From Verrucomicrobiota bacterium (GTDB lineage Bacteria > Verrucomicrobiota > Verrucomicrobiia > Opitutales > Opitutaceae): 64,000 bases of DNA. The notes beneath the pieces were generated by a model. That model worked only from the letters and a program-made list of their open reading frames with translations, was not told the DNA's origin and searched no databases. The translations under genes and the position numbers were made by a program. The DNA lies in contig JAEZGX010000016.1 of NCBI GenBank assembly GCA_023416735.1, positions 1 to 64,000 of the forward strand, written 5' to 3'. This document shows, in pieces, positions 47,386-55,814 of the stretch; the stretch's first letter is position 1; each line of letters begins with the position of its first letter.

Positions 47386-47412
47386 AACACCGCCCGCAAA
47401 GCGGGCGGTGTT
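47386..47412 (-). terminator. Rho-independent terminator of the second TonB-receptor gene
   Basis: A perfect 12-base inverted repeat (AACACCGCCCGC with a three-base loop) is followed on the minus strand by TTTTTGTTT. It begins 26 bases after the receptor stop and ends seven bases before the ATG of the ROK kinase gene. Confidence 0.88.
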
Positions 47413-47438
47413 CCTTACATCATCACCGTGATTTCAGC

Positions 47439-50234
47439 TCAGAATTTAAGCCCGGTCGTGAGCACCACCGTGGTGCCTTGGAGATAGCGCGAGCCCGCGC
47501 TGTTCACCGTGCCCGTCGCCGAACGCTGCGTGACCAGCACGCGACCATCCCAATCGTTGGCGTTGTTCAGCTGAAGCTGCGTGCGCCACGTGTAGCGGTC
47601 GCGCAGCTCCATCTCGTAGGCGAAGTTCAGGTTGAGGACGATGTAGCCATCCTCGACGTAGGGTTTATCCTTCACCGGATTGCCCGCCGCATCGAGCGGA
47701 TACGCCACCGTCGCGTCGCCGCGATAGAGCGCGCTCGCGCCCATCGAGAAACCTTTCAGTAAGCCTTCGCGGAAGGTGTAGTTCGTCACGAGGCTGCCGT
47801 TCCATTTGCGCATGTTGAACTCCTGCACGCCTTCTTGCGCGCGACGCTGGACGTTCAACTCGAGCATGTCCTCGATCGCTTCCGCAAAGGTGCGCCCGTC
47901 CGCGATGGTCGTGTCGCCCGGCACCGCCTGCCACGTGGCAAGATTGTCCCGGATGTAACGCGTGATCGTCGGATAGACATTCGCCTGGCTCGCCTCGCTC
48001 TTCGAGATCGTGCCGTAGATGCGCCAGTTCGGAGTCGGGTTGTAGATAATCGTCGCCTCCCAACCTTCCGCCGACACATCGAAGTTGTCCTTCGTCGCCG
48101 GCCAGGGATCGAGCTTCTTTTCCGGCATGCCCATCGCGTCCCAGAACTGGTTGATTTCGCGGTCGGCATTCGCGTTGCCGACGGAATTGCGCTGCGCGGT
48201 TTCGTAGAAATCGACGTTCACCGAGAGCTTGTCCTTCAGCAGATGAACCGTGAACCCATAGTCCTCACCCGTGCCCGAGGTCGCCGGCAGGTATTGACCG
48301 TCGGCGTTGCGCTGCACGCTCGCGAGACCGCTGAAGTTGTTCGATTCGTTATAGTGAAACGACAGCCACGGGAACGCGTGAAACACCACGCCTTTGCTCG
48401 AGGGGCGCAACGAACCTTCGCCGACATACTGCGGCGTCAACGTCCGCGCCAGCGGGCGCAGGCCTTGCGCGTCCGGTTGCGCGTTCGCCGAGTGACTGCG
48501 GATGAAATCTTCGCGCCAGCCAAACGTCGTCACGATGCGGTTGTTCCAGAAATGATTCTGCATCGCGATCACCGTCGATTCGAACTTCTGCAACGACGCC
48601 GTCTGCGCTCCCACCGGCATCGAACGCGCCGTCACCCCGCCACTCGTGTATTCGCCGCTCGGGCTGCCGGGCGCGAAGCCCCAGATGCCTTTGTCGTAAT
48701 CGAGATATGAGCGCATGAACACGCGGTTGGCCGTGCTCGAGAGGTCAGTCGGGAAACCCGGCAGCGGGGTCGTATTCACCAATTGCATCAGCTCTTCCCG
48801 ACGCTCGCGATCGTAGCGCTCGTAGAGTCCGAAGATCTGGTGCCAGCCCAGCCAGCCGAGCTTCGGATTGATTTCATCGAACGCGAGCCGGTAGCTCGCG
48901 GTCGCGCGATAGACGTCGTTCTTGTTGTAACGAAACGCGCTGCGCCCGTCGTATTGCACGTAATACTTGCCGACGTTCGGGTTCGGCTGCCCGTTCGGCA
49001 GAAACTCGTTCGGATCGGCATCGAGCGTCACACCGCCGACCTGGAACGGCCAGTCGCGATCTTCCTCGCCGTGAAACGCCGCGAGCTCGACGAAGAAGTT
49101 CTTGCCGAGCTGTTGCTCGAGAAACGCCGAGTAATGCTCCATGTATTTCGGCGCCACGCCGTCCGAACCCTTCACGCTCTTGTCGTAGGGATAGATGCTC
49201 TCGTCCAGCACCGCCTCGTTCGTGCCGCTCGCCCGCAGCATGTTTTGCCAGTTCAAAATCGGGATGTCCGGATTCGCCGGATCGTTGATATAGACGAGCT
49301 GCTGGCCCGAGGAAACATTCGCGGTGCCGGGAGGACGCGTCGGCGAATTGCCGGCGCGAATCTGCGACGAGGTCGGACGACCGGCCGCGATCCAGTTGTC
49401 CACGCCATTGCGCGGCAATCCGCCGTTTGGATACAAATCGTTTCCGTCGATCCGCTCGTAATTGCCGCGGAGCGTCGTCCGCAGCCCCGGACGATCGACG
49501 AGCTTCACCGTGCCGGTGAGAAACACCCGCAAGTCTTTGCGATACTGCGGGCGCGGGAGCCTCGTCTGATATTGCTGCATCACCACCGCCCGGATCGCCG
49601 CGCGGTCTTCCTTGATGAGATAGCTCGCATCGAACAAGCCGCGCGCGCTGCCGGCGCTGTCGAAACGAACCTGCGTTTCGAACGCGTTGCGCTTCAAATT
49701 CGCCTGCTTCGTCGTCGCCGTCACCGTTCCGCCGGGAACACCGACGCCGAACAGGATCGAATTCGGTCCGCGACCGAAGCCGATGCGATCGACTTTATAG
49801 GTGTCCAGGTCGTCGAAGACGGGGAAAAAATCCTGCGTCACCGTCGCGCCGTTCAAACCCCGGCTCGTGATCGGCACCTGATTGAAATCCTGATTATTGA
49901 TGCCGAACTCCTGGTAGGTCGTGTTGGGCGCGAAATCCAACGCCTCGTTCACGTTGATCGCGCCGATGTCCTGCAACATCTCGGCGTTGAACACCGTGAT
50001 CGGCGCGGCGATGTCCTTGAGATCCGTCGCCAGGCGACTGCCGGACACATCGCGTGCGACCGAGTAGCCGCGGTCGCGCGACGAGTCTACGCGGAAGGGC
50101 GACAGTTCGATGATCTCGTCATCGCTGCTGGTGGATGAAGGGTTGCTGGTTTGGGCGGATGCTCCCGGTGCGAAGGCCAGGAAGCACAAAAGCGACCCGA
50201 AGGTCGCGAGGCGTAGCTCGGTCGGTCGATTCAT
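47439..50234 (-). CDS. TonB-dependent receptor, Opitutaceae type
   Basis: A 931-residue outer-membrane receptor. Signal peptide FGSLLCFLAFAPGASA is followed by the TonB-box-like EIIELSPFRVDSS and a plug domain (SGSRLATDLKDIAAPITVFN, MLQDIGAINVNEALDF, RGLNGATVTQDFFP, IGFGRGPNSILFGVGVPGG); the barrel ends with aromatic VVLTTGLKF. LSPFxVxSSxDxGY plugs are characteristic of Opitutaceae. The start MNRPTELRLATFG at 50234 is favoured over 50276. A GCGA-N7-TTCC-N8-TAAA element points at it from 50388, and a terminator follows it. Confidence 0.93.
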   Translation of the reverse strand: MNRPTELRLATFGSLLCFLAFAPGASAQTSNPSSTSSDDEIIELSPFRVDSSRDRGYSVARDVSGSRLATDLKDIAAPITVFNAEMLQDIGAINVNEALDFAPNTTYQEFGINNQDFNQVPITSRGLNGATVTQDFFPVFDDLDTYKVDRIGFGRGPNSILFGVGVPGGTVTATTKQANLKRNAFETQVRFDSAGSARGLFDASYLIKEDRAAIRAVVMQQYQTRLPRPQYRKDLRVFLTGTVKLVDRPGLRTTLRGNYERIDGNDLYPNGGLPRNGVDNWIAAGRPTSSQIRAGNSPTRPPGTANVSSGQQLVYINDPANPDIPILNWQNMLRASGTNEAVLDESIYPYDKSVKGSDGVAPKYMEHYSAFLEQQLGKNFFVELAAFHGEEDRDWPFQVGGVTLDADPNEFLPNGQPNPNVGKYYVQYDGRSAFRYNKNDVYRATASYRLAFDEINPKLGWLGWHQIFGLYERYDRERREELMQLVNTTPLPGFPTDLSSTANRVFMRSYLDYDKGIWGFAPGSPSGEYTSGGVTARSMPVGAQTASLQKFESTVIAMQNHFWNNRIVTTFGWREDFIRSHSANAQPDAQGLRPLARTLTPQYVGEGSLRPSSKGVVFHAFPWLSFHYNESNNFSGLASVQRNADGQYLPATSGTGEDYGFTVHLLKDKLSVNVDFYETAQRNSVGNANADREINQFWDAMGMPEKKLDPWPATKDNFDVSAEGWEATIIYNPTPNWRIYGTISKSEASQANVYPTITRYIRDNLATWQAVPGDTTIADGRTFAEAIEDMLELNVQRRAQEGVQEFNMRKWNGSLVTNYTFREGLLKGFSMGASALYRGDATVAYPLDAAGNPVKDKPYVEDGYIVLNLNFAYEMELRDRYTWRTQLQLNNANDWDGRVLVTQRSATGTVNSAGSRYLQGTTVVLTTGLKF

Positions 50235-50361
50235 TTTGTGGGGGGGACTAGATGTGCGAGAGCGCCGACGGGGCAACGGGTCTCCGAAAATTCGGCCCTA
50301 TTCCGCGGGAAATTCGTCGCTCGACTATCACGTCAGCATAGCGGGCCGCGCCCACGCCGTA

Positions 50362-50388
50362 TTTAGCGAGCGTGGAAGAAGCTTTCGC
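50362..50388 (-). promoter_or_regulatory. GCGA-N7-TTCC-N8-TAAA element, copy F
   Basis: On the minus strand GCGA lies at 50388-50385, TTCC at 50377-50374 and TAAA at 50365-50362, followed by TACGGCG. Its first 15 bases are identical to copy E. It lies 127 bases upstream of the TonB-receptor start. Confidence 0.65.
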
Positions 50389-50494
50389 TCCGATGGAACC
50401 CATTTCCACCAAGGCGAATGCCTCCTCTTCTCACCGCCTGAGCGCGTCACCGAAACTTGGATGCAGTAGCGGCCCGCGCACGCATTCCGTCGCC

Positions 50495-50521
50495 GCGACA
50501 TTGCTTTCCGCTCCCGCTAAA
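50495..50521 (+). promoter_or_regulatory. GCGA-N7-TTCC-N8-TAAA element, copy D
   Basis: GCGA at 50495, TTCC at 50506 and TAAA at 50518. It precedes copy E by 62 bases in the same orientation and points at the sulfatase gene. Confidence 0.6.
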
Positions 50522-50556
50522 CCGGCGCCGTTGCACCGCGGATCGCTTCCATGCCC

Positions 50557-50583
50557 GCGAAAGCTTCTTCCGCTCTCGCTAAA
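50557..50583 (+). promoter_or_regulatory. GCGA-N7-TTCC-N8-TAAA element, copy E
   Basis: GCGA at 50557, TTCC at 50568 and TAAA at 50580, followed by TACC. The element also contains a short inverted repeat (GCGAaAGC and GCTcTCGC around TTCTTCC). It lies 102 bases before the sulfatase start. Confidence 0.65.
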
Positions 50584-50685
50584 TACCTGCGCGCTGTCTT
50601 CCGCTAGTTTCATTCGCCCCGGATCGCGCCCGCTTCCCTCGCCCCCGCACTCTGTTTTCTCCATTCACCCTTTCTCTTCGATCGC

Positions 50686-52071
50686 ATGAAACGCTTGCCG
50701 GCCTTCTTCCTCGGTCTCCTTCTCACCGCCGTCGCCCTCGCTGCCGCCGGCAAGAAAAAGCCCAACATCGTCCTCATCCTCGCCGACGATCTCGGCTACG
50801 GCGACCTCGGTTGCTACGGCCACCCGTCGATCCGCACGCCCAACATCGACCGGCTCGCCAGTCGCGGCGTGAAACTCACTTCGTTCTACGCCGCCCCGAC
50901 CTGCGGCCCGTCGCGCACGCAGCTCATCACCGGCAAATACCATCATCGCATCAAATACGGCGGCAGCACCGGCCCGAGCGGCGGTGCTAGCATTCCGGAT
51001 ACGGAGATCACCGTCGCCGAAGCGCTCAAATCCGCCGGCTACGCCACCGCCATGCAGGGCAAATGGCACCTCGGCAACGGCACCGACCAATCGCTCCCCA
51101 CCGGCCAGGGTTTCGACGTCTGGCTCGGCCTGCCTTATTCGAACGACATGGTTCTCCCGTGGGTCCGCACCAAGGTCCCGCTCTGGCTCTACGATTCGAC
51201 CGCCGGCTCGCGACCGGTTCTTCGTCCGGTCTCTCCCGGCTTCGAAATGCTCGAACCCGGCGATCGCCCCGCCAATCTCGACGAGACTGTGCCGCAGCAC
51301 GAGCTCACTGCCCGCTACACGGAGCACGCCGTGAAATTTATCCGCGAGCCGCGCGACGAGCCGTTCTTCGTCTTCCTCTCGCACTCCATGGTGCACCTGC
51401 CGCTCTATCCGGGAGAGAAATTCCGCGGTCGCTCCCGCGCCGGACTCTATGGCGACACCGTCGAGGAACTCGATTGGTCCGTTGGCGAAGTCATGAAAGC
51501 GCTCGAGGAAACCGGACAAGCCGACAACACGATCGTCATCTTCACCAGTGACAACGGTCCGTGGAGCAGCATGCCACCTCGCATGCGCCAGCAGGGCAAC
51601 GAGCCGTGGCACGCCGGCACCGCCGGTTTGTTGCGATCCGCGAAGGGATCCACCTACGAGGGCGGCGTGCGCGTCCCCGCGATCATTCATTGGTCCGGCC
51701 ATTTCGAGGGCGGCTGGTCCTCCGCCGAGATGACGTCGAACCTCGATCTCTACGCCACCTTGGTGTCCGTTGGCACCGGCACTCCCCCGCGCCAGCCAAC
51801 CGACGGCTACGATCTCACCGAATTTCTGTCGACCCCGGATCAAAAATCCCCGCGCGACGAATTCTATTTCTTCAACTCGCTGCGCCTCGACGGCGTGCGC
51901 GTCGGCCCGTGGAAGCTCCTGCTGAAGGACGGCGCCGTCGAGCTCTACAATCTGGATCTGGATCCATCCGAACGTTACAACCGCGCCACCGATTTCCCCG
52001 ACCTCGTCGACGAGCTCACGCAACGTCTCGAAACCATGGCCGCCACCCCGGGCGCCGTGAAAACATGGTAG
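50686..52071 (+). CDS. Exported sulfatase, formylglycine type
   Basis: A 461-residue type I sulfatase with signal peptide FFLGLLLTAVALAAAG. Motifs are NIVLILADDLGYGDLGCYG (calcium ligands), TPNIDRLASRG, the modification site TCGPSRTQLITGKY (C-x-P-S-R, cysteine converted to formylglycine), MQGKWHLG and FTSDNGPWS. It should remove sulfate esters from a glycan in the periplasm. No formylglycine-generating enzyme or anaerobic maturase is encoded in the window, so maturation must be supplied elsewhere. Next to it are a TonB receptor and an AraC regulator. Confidence 0.92.
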   Translation: MKRLPAFFLGLLLTAVALAAAGKKKPNIVLILADDLGYGDLGCYGHPSIRTPNIDRLASRGVKLTSFYAAPTCGPSRTQLITGKYHHRIKYGGSTGPSGGASIPDTEITVAEALKSAGYATAMQGKWHLGNGTDQSLPTGQGFDVWLGLPYSNDMVLPWVRTKVPLWLYDSTAGSRPVLRPVSPGFEMLEPGDRPANLDETVPQHELTARYTEHAVKFIREPRDEPFFVFLSHSMVHLPLYPGEKFRGRSRAGLYGDTVEELDWSVGEVMKALEETGQADNTIVIFTSDNGPWSSMPPRMRQQGNEPWHAGTAGLLRSAKGSTYEGGVRVPAIIHWSGHFEGGWSSAEMTSNLDLYATLVSVGTGTPPRQPTDGYDLTEFLSTPDQKSPRDEFYFFNSLRLDGVRVGPWKLLLKDGAVELYNLDLDPSERYNRATDFPDLVDELTQRLETMAATPGAVKTW

Positions 52072-52153
52072 GCTGCATTCCGGAGCGCGACGAATTGCAT
52101 GTGTATCCAGTTTGTCCGCACAGCTTCCGGCCCGCGCTTCCGATGACCGGACG

Positions 52154-53086
52154 ATGAACCCCGCCGCTGAAACCAACGGAGAAGCCCGCGCACGATCCGC
52201 GCGTCGCTTGCAGTCTCCCCGACGCGTCGCATCGTCGCGGGCTCCGATGTCCTCTGTCCCGCCCGCCGAACTCTCGGTTCTGTCCATGCGCTGCATCGCG
52301 GCCGAACCGTGCTCGACTTACGACTGGCACAGCCACGCGTTTCACGAGTTCTCGTTCGTCAGCGACGACCAGGCCACCATCGGTTACCCGCCCGGCATGC
52401 GCGCGGTCGAGCGCGACACGCTCATGCTCTACCAGGCCGGAGAAAATCACGCCGGCTGGAGCGGACCGAAACAGAATCCGCGCTTCTGGGTCGTCCATTT
52501 CACCGTCCCACCCGAGGTCCTCGCGGCGTTTCCGCGCTTCTCCGAACCCCTGCCCGAGCGTCGCGTCTGGTCGTTGAAACACGAGCAGGCCGAAGCGTTT
52601 CGCTGGATGTTCCTGCAAATGCTCAACGAACGCATCCGCCCGCGCCCGTTCCAGCCCGAGGCCGAATCCGCGTGGCTCCGGCTCCTGCTCATTTCGATTC
52701 ATCGCTGGATCAGCGAAGAGGTGTCCGAGTCGCTCACCCCCGACGTGGTCAATCCCGACCTCGTCAAGCTCTGGCATCTTGTAAACGCCAGCGTCGGACA
52801 GCCCGCCGAATACATCGAGCGCATCCACACGCTGCCCAACTACGATTCGCTGCGCCACGGCTTCAAACGCGCCTTCGGCTGTTCGCCGCGCGACATGATG
52901 CTGCGGCTGCGCATGCAGCACGCGAAGAACCTGCTCCTCGAGTCCAGCCTCAGCATCAAGGAAATTGCCGACCGCTGCGGTTACCAACGCCAGCACGAGT
53001 TCGCGCGCGCATTTCGCCAGCACGCCGGCGCCTCACCCACGGCGTGGCGCGCCCAGCCTTTCCTCCACACCGAGACCCGCCGCTGA
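52154..53086 (+). CDS. AraC family transcriptional regulator
   Basis: A 310-residue regulator with an N-terminal cupin-type sensor (YDWHSHAFHEFSFVSDD, YQAGENHAGW) and two C-terminal helix-turn-helix motifs (a first one around YDSLRHGFKRAFGCSP and IKEIADRCGYQRQHEFARAF). A downstream ATG at 52247 would also leave the cupin intact, so the N terminus is uncertain. It follows the sulfatase in the same direction by 82 bases and is convergent with the DUF1080 gene. It probably senses a sugar released by the adjacent enzymes. The operator is not known. Confidence 0.88.
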   Translation: MNPAAETNGEARARSARRLQSPRRVASSRAPMSSVPPAELSVLSMRCIAAEPCSTYDWHSHAFHEFSFVSDDQATIGYPPGMRAVERDTLMLYQAGENHAGWSGPKQNPRFWVVHFTVPPEVLAAFPRFSEPLPERRVWSLKHEQAEAFRWMFLQMLNERIRPRPFQPEAESAWLRLLLISIHRWISEEVSESLTPDVVNPDLVKLWHLVNASVGQPAEYIERIHTLPNYDSLRHGFKRAFGCSPRDMMLRLRMQHAKNLLLESSLSIKEIADRCGYQRQHEFARAFRQHAGASPTAWRAQPFLHTETRR

Positions 53087-53115
53087 CCGGGGGCCCGACG
53101 CGGCCGCCGTCCGGC

Positions 53116-54066
53116 TCACCGCTGCCGCTTCACCGGTGTCGCCACCGTGATGTTCCGAAACCGGATCGCGCCGCCGGTTTTGCTGTGGCTCGACTGCAGC
53201 AGAATCGGTCCCGGGTTTTCCTCGTCGCCATCGAGCGCCGCTCCGGTGATCGCCGGAATTTCCCGCTGCTCGTAAAGTGTTTTCCCGTTCAGCACCACCG
53301 TTGCGCGACGCCCCACCAGCGTGATCTCGAGCGTTTGCCACTCACCGGGAATCCGCGGCACCGCCGCCTCCGGTCCGACCCAGCCATAAACGCCTCCGGT
53401 CTGATTCGCCAACGGCGCTTTCGGCGAATCGTCCTCAATCTGCACTTCGTATCGTCCGCGCAAATACACGCCCGAGTTTCCATTCGGCGGACAATTGAAC
53501 TCCAGCCGCAGCCTGAAATCCTCGAATAATTCCTCCGTCGCGAGATCCGCCGTTCCTTTCACCGTAATCAACTCGCCTCCTTCGATCTGCCATTCGGCCC
53601 TCGGCGGCTTCCCTCCGGTCACTTCCCGCCAGCCGCTCAGATCGCGTCCGTTGAACAGCGCCCGCGGTTCGCTCCACGTTTTCACCGGAGCCCGGTTCAG
53701 CTTCGGCGACGGCCGGCCCGTCACCGTTAGTTTCTGCCCGTTCGCCCTCGTGATCTCACCCGTCACGCCCGTTGCGGAGAGGTGAAACACATGCCGCACT
53801 TTCTCATACGCGCCGAACCATTCGTCGCGCGTGAATTCCAGCGTGCCATCCTTCAGGTCGAACTCGCGAATCGTTCGCGCGCTTCCCACCCGGCCCACAT
53901 ATTTCACGGAGTTCCCGTCCGCTTCCGGTTCAATCCCCAGCCAGCCCGGGAACGAATACTCCCCGCCGTGCACGTCGAGGTTCCACCGTCCGCTCGGCTC
54001 CGCCGCGCCCGCCACCGAAAACGCCAAAGCCGCCGCGATCCACATCTTCTTGGCCTTGGCTTTCAT
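53116..54066 (-). CDS. Exported DUF1080 protein (3-keto-glycoside hydrolase family)
   Basis: A 316-residue protein with signal peptide (KKMWIAAALAFSVAGAAEP) and a C-terminal concanavalin-like DUF1080 domain: ALFNGRDLSGW, AEWQIEGGELIT, RLRLEFNCPPNGNSGVYLRG and YEVQIEDDSP. Proteins of this family have been shown to hydrolyse 3-keto-glucosides or 3-keto-disaccharides. The N-terminal 110 residues form another beta domain. The start at 54066 overlaps the stop of the upstream Gfo/Idh/MocA gene (TAATG). The pairing of oxidase and keto-glycoside hydrolase in one operon fits the two-step reaction. Confidence 0.88.
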   Translation of the reverse strand: MKAKAKKMWIAAALAFSVAGAAEPSGRWNLDVHGGEYSFPGWLGIEPEADGNSVKYVGRVGSARTIREFDLKDGTLEFTRDEWFGAYEKVRHVFHLSATGVTGEITRANGQKLTVTGRPSPKLNRAPVKTWSEPRALFNGRDLSGWREVTGGKPPRAEWQIEGGELITVKGTADLATEELFEDFRLRLEFNCPPNGNSGVYLRGRYEVQIEDDSPKAPLANQTGGVYGWVGPEAAVPRIPGEWQTLEITLVGRRATVVLNGKTLYEQREIPAITGAALDGDEENPGPILLQSSHSKTGGAIRFRNITVATPVKRQR

Positions 54067-55391
54067 TAAACGGACCAACCTTTCCGATACTTCGCGCGGA
54101 TGAACTTGTTGGCGGATTTCACATTGGTGACCTTCATCCGCTTCGCATTCCATTCGATCGGCGCTTGCGCCCGCAACGCCACCTGGCCGAGCAACACGAC
54201 TTCCGTCACCGGGCCGGCGACATCGAAGTTCGAATACGTCTTCGGCCCGCCCTTGCACGCCGCGATCCATTCCTCGTTGTGATTGCGATCCCAGTTCTGC
54301 GTCTTCGGCAGCGTTTCCGGAATGTGCGCAAAATCCTGATACGTCGCGCCGCTTTTGAAGAATCCGCCGCCGTTGTAACCGCGCGAATAAAACGTGTCCT
54401 TCGTCCCGATCACGATCTGACCGTTGTTCGTGTAAGCCTGGCCGGGAAACAAATCCGCCGGCGGCTTCCGCCCGCCGTCATACCAGTGCATCGTCCACGC
54501 CGGCTGGCCGTCGCGCGCGGGAAATTTCCATTCGATATGCGAATTCGTAGGCCCGGAAACCTCCGTCTGCCCCTCGCCGCTGCCCGCGATGCGCACCGGA
54601 TCGCGAATGTCTTTCACGAGCGTGAGGGTGTTAAGTAAGTGACACCCCATGTCGCCGATCGCGCCGGTGCCGAAGTCCCAAAACCCGCGCCAGCCTTTCG
54701 GCGCGTAGAGCGGGGAGTAAGGCCTCGCCGCCGCGCCGCCCAGCCAGAGGTCCCATTTCAACGTGTCGGGCACCGGCGGAAACTCCGTCGGCTTCTGCAA
54801 GCCCTGCAGCCACCACTCTCCGGGACGGTCGGTCCAGCAATGAAACTCCACGATGTCGCCGAGCACGCCCGCTTTCAGCAACTCCGCATCCCGCCGCACG
54901 CGCGGGTGTGAGATGCCCTGATTCCCCATCTGCGTCGCCACGCCGGCCTTGCGCGCCGCCTTCGCGAGCTCCCGCGCCTCCCAGATCGTGTGCGTGAGCG
55001 GTTTCTGACAATACACGTGCTTGCCTTCCTTGATCGCCCGCATCGCCGGCAGGAAGTGCATGTGATCCGGCGTGGAGACCGTCACCGCATCGATGCTTTT
55101 TCCCATCTCGTCGAACATCACCCGCCAATCGAAGTAGCGTTTCGCCGCCGGAAAGTTCGCCCCCATCTTGTCGAGCGCCAGCGAGTCCACATCGCAAATC
55201 GCCACGATGTTCTCCGCGTCGCAATTGAGGAGGTCGGACCGGCCTTTCCCGCCAATGCCGATGCCTGCGATGTTCAACCGGTTGTTCGCGCCGAGCACAT
55301 TGCGCCCCGACACATAAGGAAACGCGAGCATCGACCCCGCCAGCACGGCGGACGATTTTAGAAAGGAGCGGCGAGTCAGCGGACGATTCAT
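54066..55391 (-). CDS. Tat-exported Gfo/Idh/MocA oxidoreductase
   Basis: A 441-residue protein with a twin-arginine signal (MNRPLTRRSFLKSSA) and a Rossmann domain (NIAGIGIGGKGRSDLLNC, ICDVDSLAL, VSTPDHMHFLPAM, VYCQKPLTHT). The substrate domain shows GTGAIGDMGCHLLNTLT. Export indicates a periplasmic enzyme with tightly bound cofactor that oxidises a glycoside, probably at C3, for the DUF1080 hydrolase encoded next. The start at 55391 places the Tat motif at residue 6. A dispersed 27-bp element lies 155 bases upstream and faces it. Confidence 0.9.
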   Translation of the reverse strand: MNRPLTRRSFLKSSAVLAGSMLAFPYVSGRNVLGANNRLNIAGIGIGGKGRSDLLNCDAENIVAICDVDSLALDKMGANFPAAKRYFDWRVMFDEMGKSIDAVTVSTPDHMHFLPAMRAIKEGKHVYCQKPLTHTIWEARELAKAARKAGVATQMGNQGISHPRVRRDAELLKAGVLGDIVEFHCWTDRPGEWWLQGLQKPTEFPPVPDTLKWDLWLGGAAARPYSPLYAPKGWRGFWDFGTGAIGDMGCHLLNTLTLVKDIRDPVRIAGSGEGQTEVSGPTNSHIEWKFPARDGQPAWTMHWYDGGRKPPADLFPGQAYTNNGQIVIGTKDTFYSRGYNGGGFFKSGATYQDFAHIPETLPKTQNWDRNHNEEWIAACKGGPKTYSNFDVAGPVTEVVLLGQVALRAQAPIEWNAKRMKVTNVKSANKFIRAKYRKGWSV

Positions 55392-55814
55392 GAAGGGAGA
55401 GGAGAAAGCATGGGTGGTCCTGCCGTCGCAGCGCATTTCACCCGAAAAACACCGCGCCAATGTCTTCGGCTCGGCCGCAGGAAAACGCGATAGAAAGCAG
55501 GCTCGTGCAGGAAAACGCCACCTTACCGCACATGACCGCGCGCGTATTTAGCCGGCCCGGAAAAACCCGTCGCGAACCCGGAACGTCCTTCGAAGCCCGC
55601 CCCCCTTCGTCTCCGTGCCGGGCCCTTCCACGTATCCAGTTTTATATGACACGTAGGGGATTTGTTTATGGGGCATTCGGAAAACGCCATTGATATTCAG
55701 TTCGCGCTCCGCGCCGGAGTATTGCACACCGCTGGCCGTTGCTTTCGCGCGTCGGCGTCGCCGCCGGACGTTCCCCCACCCGCTTCGGTCAGCCGCTCAT
55801 CAGCCATCGACCCC
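55392..55814. other. Divergent region before the lipase-CHAT gene
   Basis: 423 bases with one 27-bp element facing left (copy G). The right-hand part could be read in frame with the CHAT-type gene from a TTG at 55662, but that extension has no domain-like sequence. No promoter is assigned to the plus-strand gene. Confidence 0.55.
55547..55573 (-). promoter_or_regulatory. GCGA-N7-TTCC-N8-TAAA element, copy G
   Basis: On the minus strand GCGA is at 55573-55570, TTCC at 55562-55559 and TAAA at 55550-55547, followed by TACGCGC. It faces the Tat-exported oxidoreductase gene. Confidence 0.6.

Larger units (their letters stand above)
50235..50685. other. Divergent region between TonB receptor and sulfatase
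   Basis: 451 bases without a gene. It contains three copies of the conserved 27-bp element, one pointing left and two pointing right. The remainder shows no ribosome-binding site for either gene and no other palindrome above background. Confidence 0.65.

Noticed and set aside
55662..55814. N-terminal extension of the CHAT fusion protein from TTG 55662
   Set aside because: The 51 extra residues lack domain-like or signal features and the region is upstream DNA; ATG 55815 is simpler, although the extension cannot be excluded.
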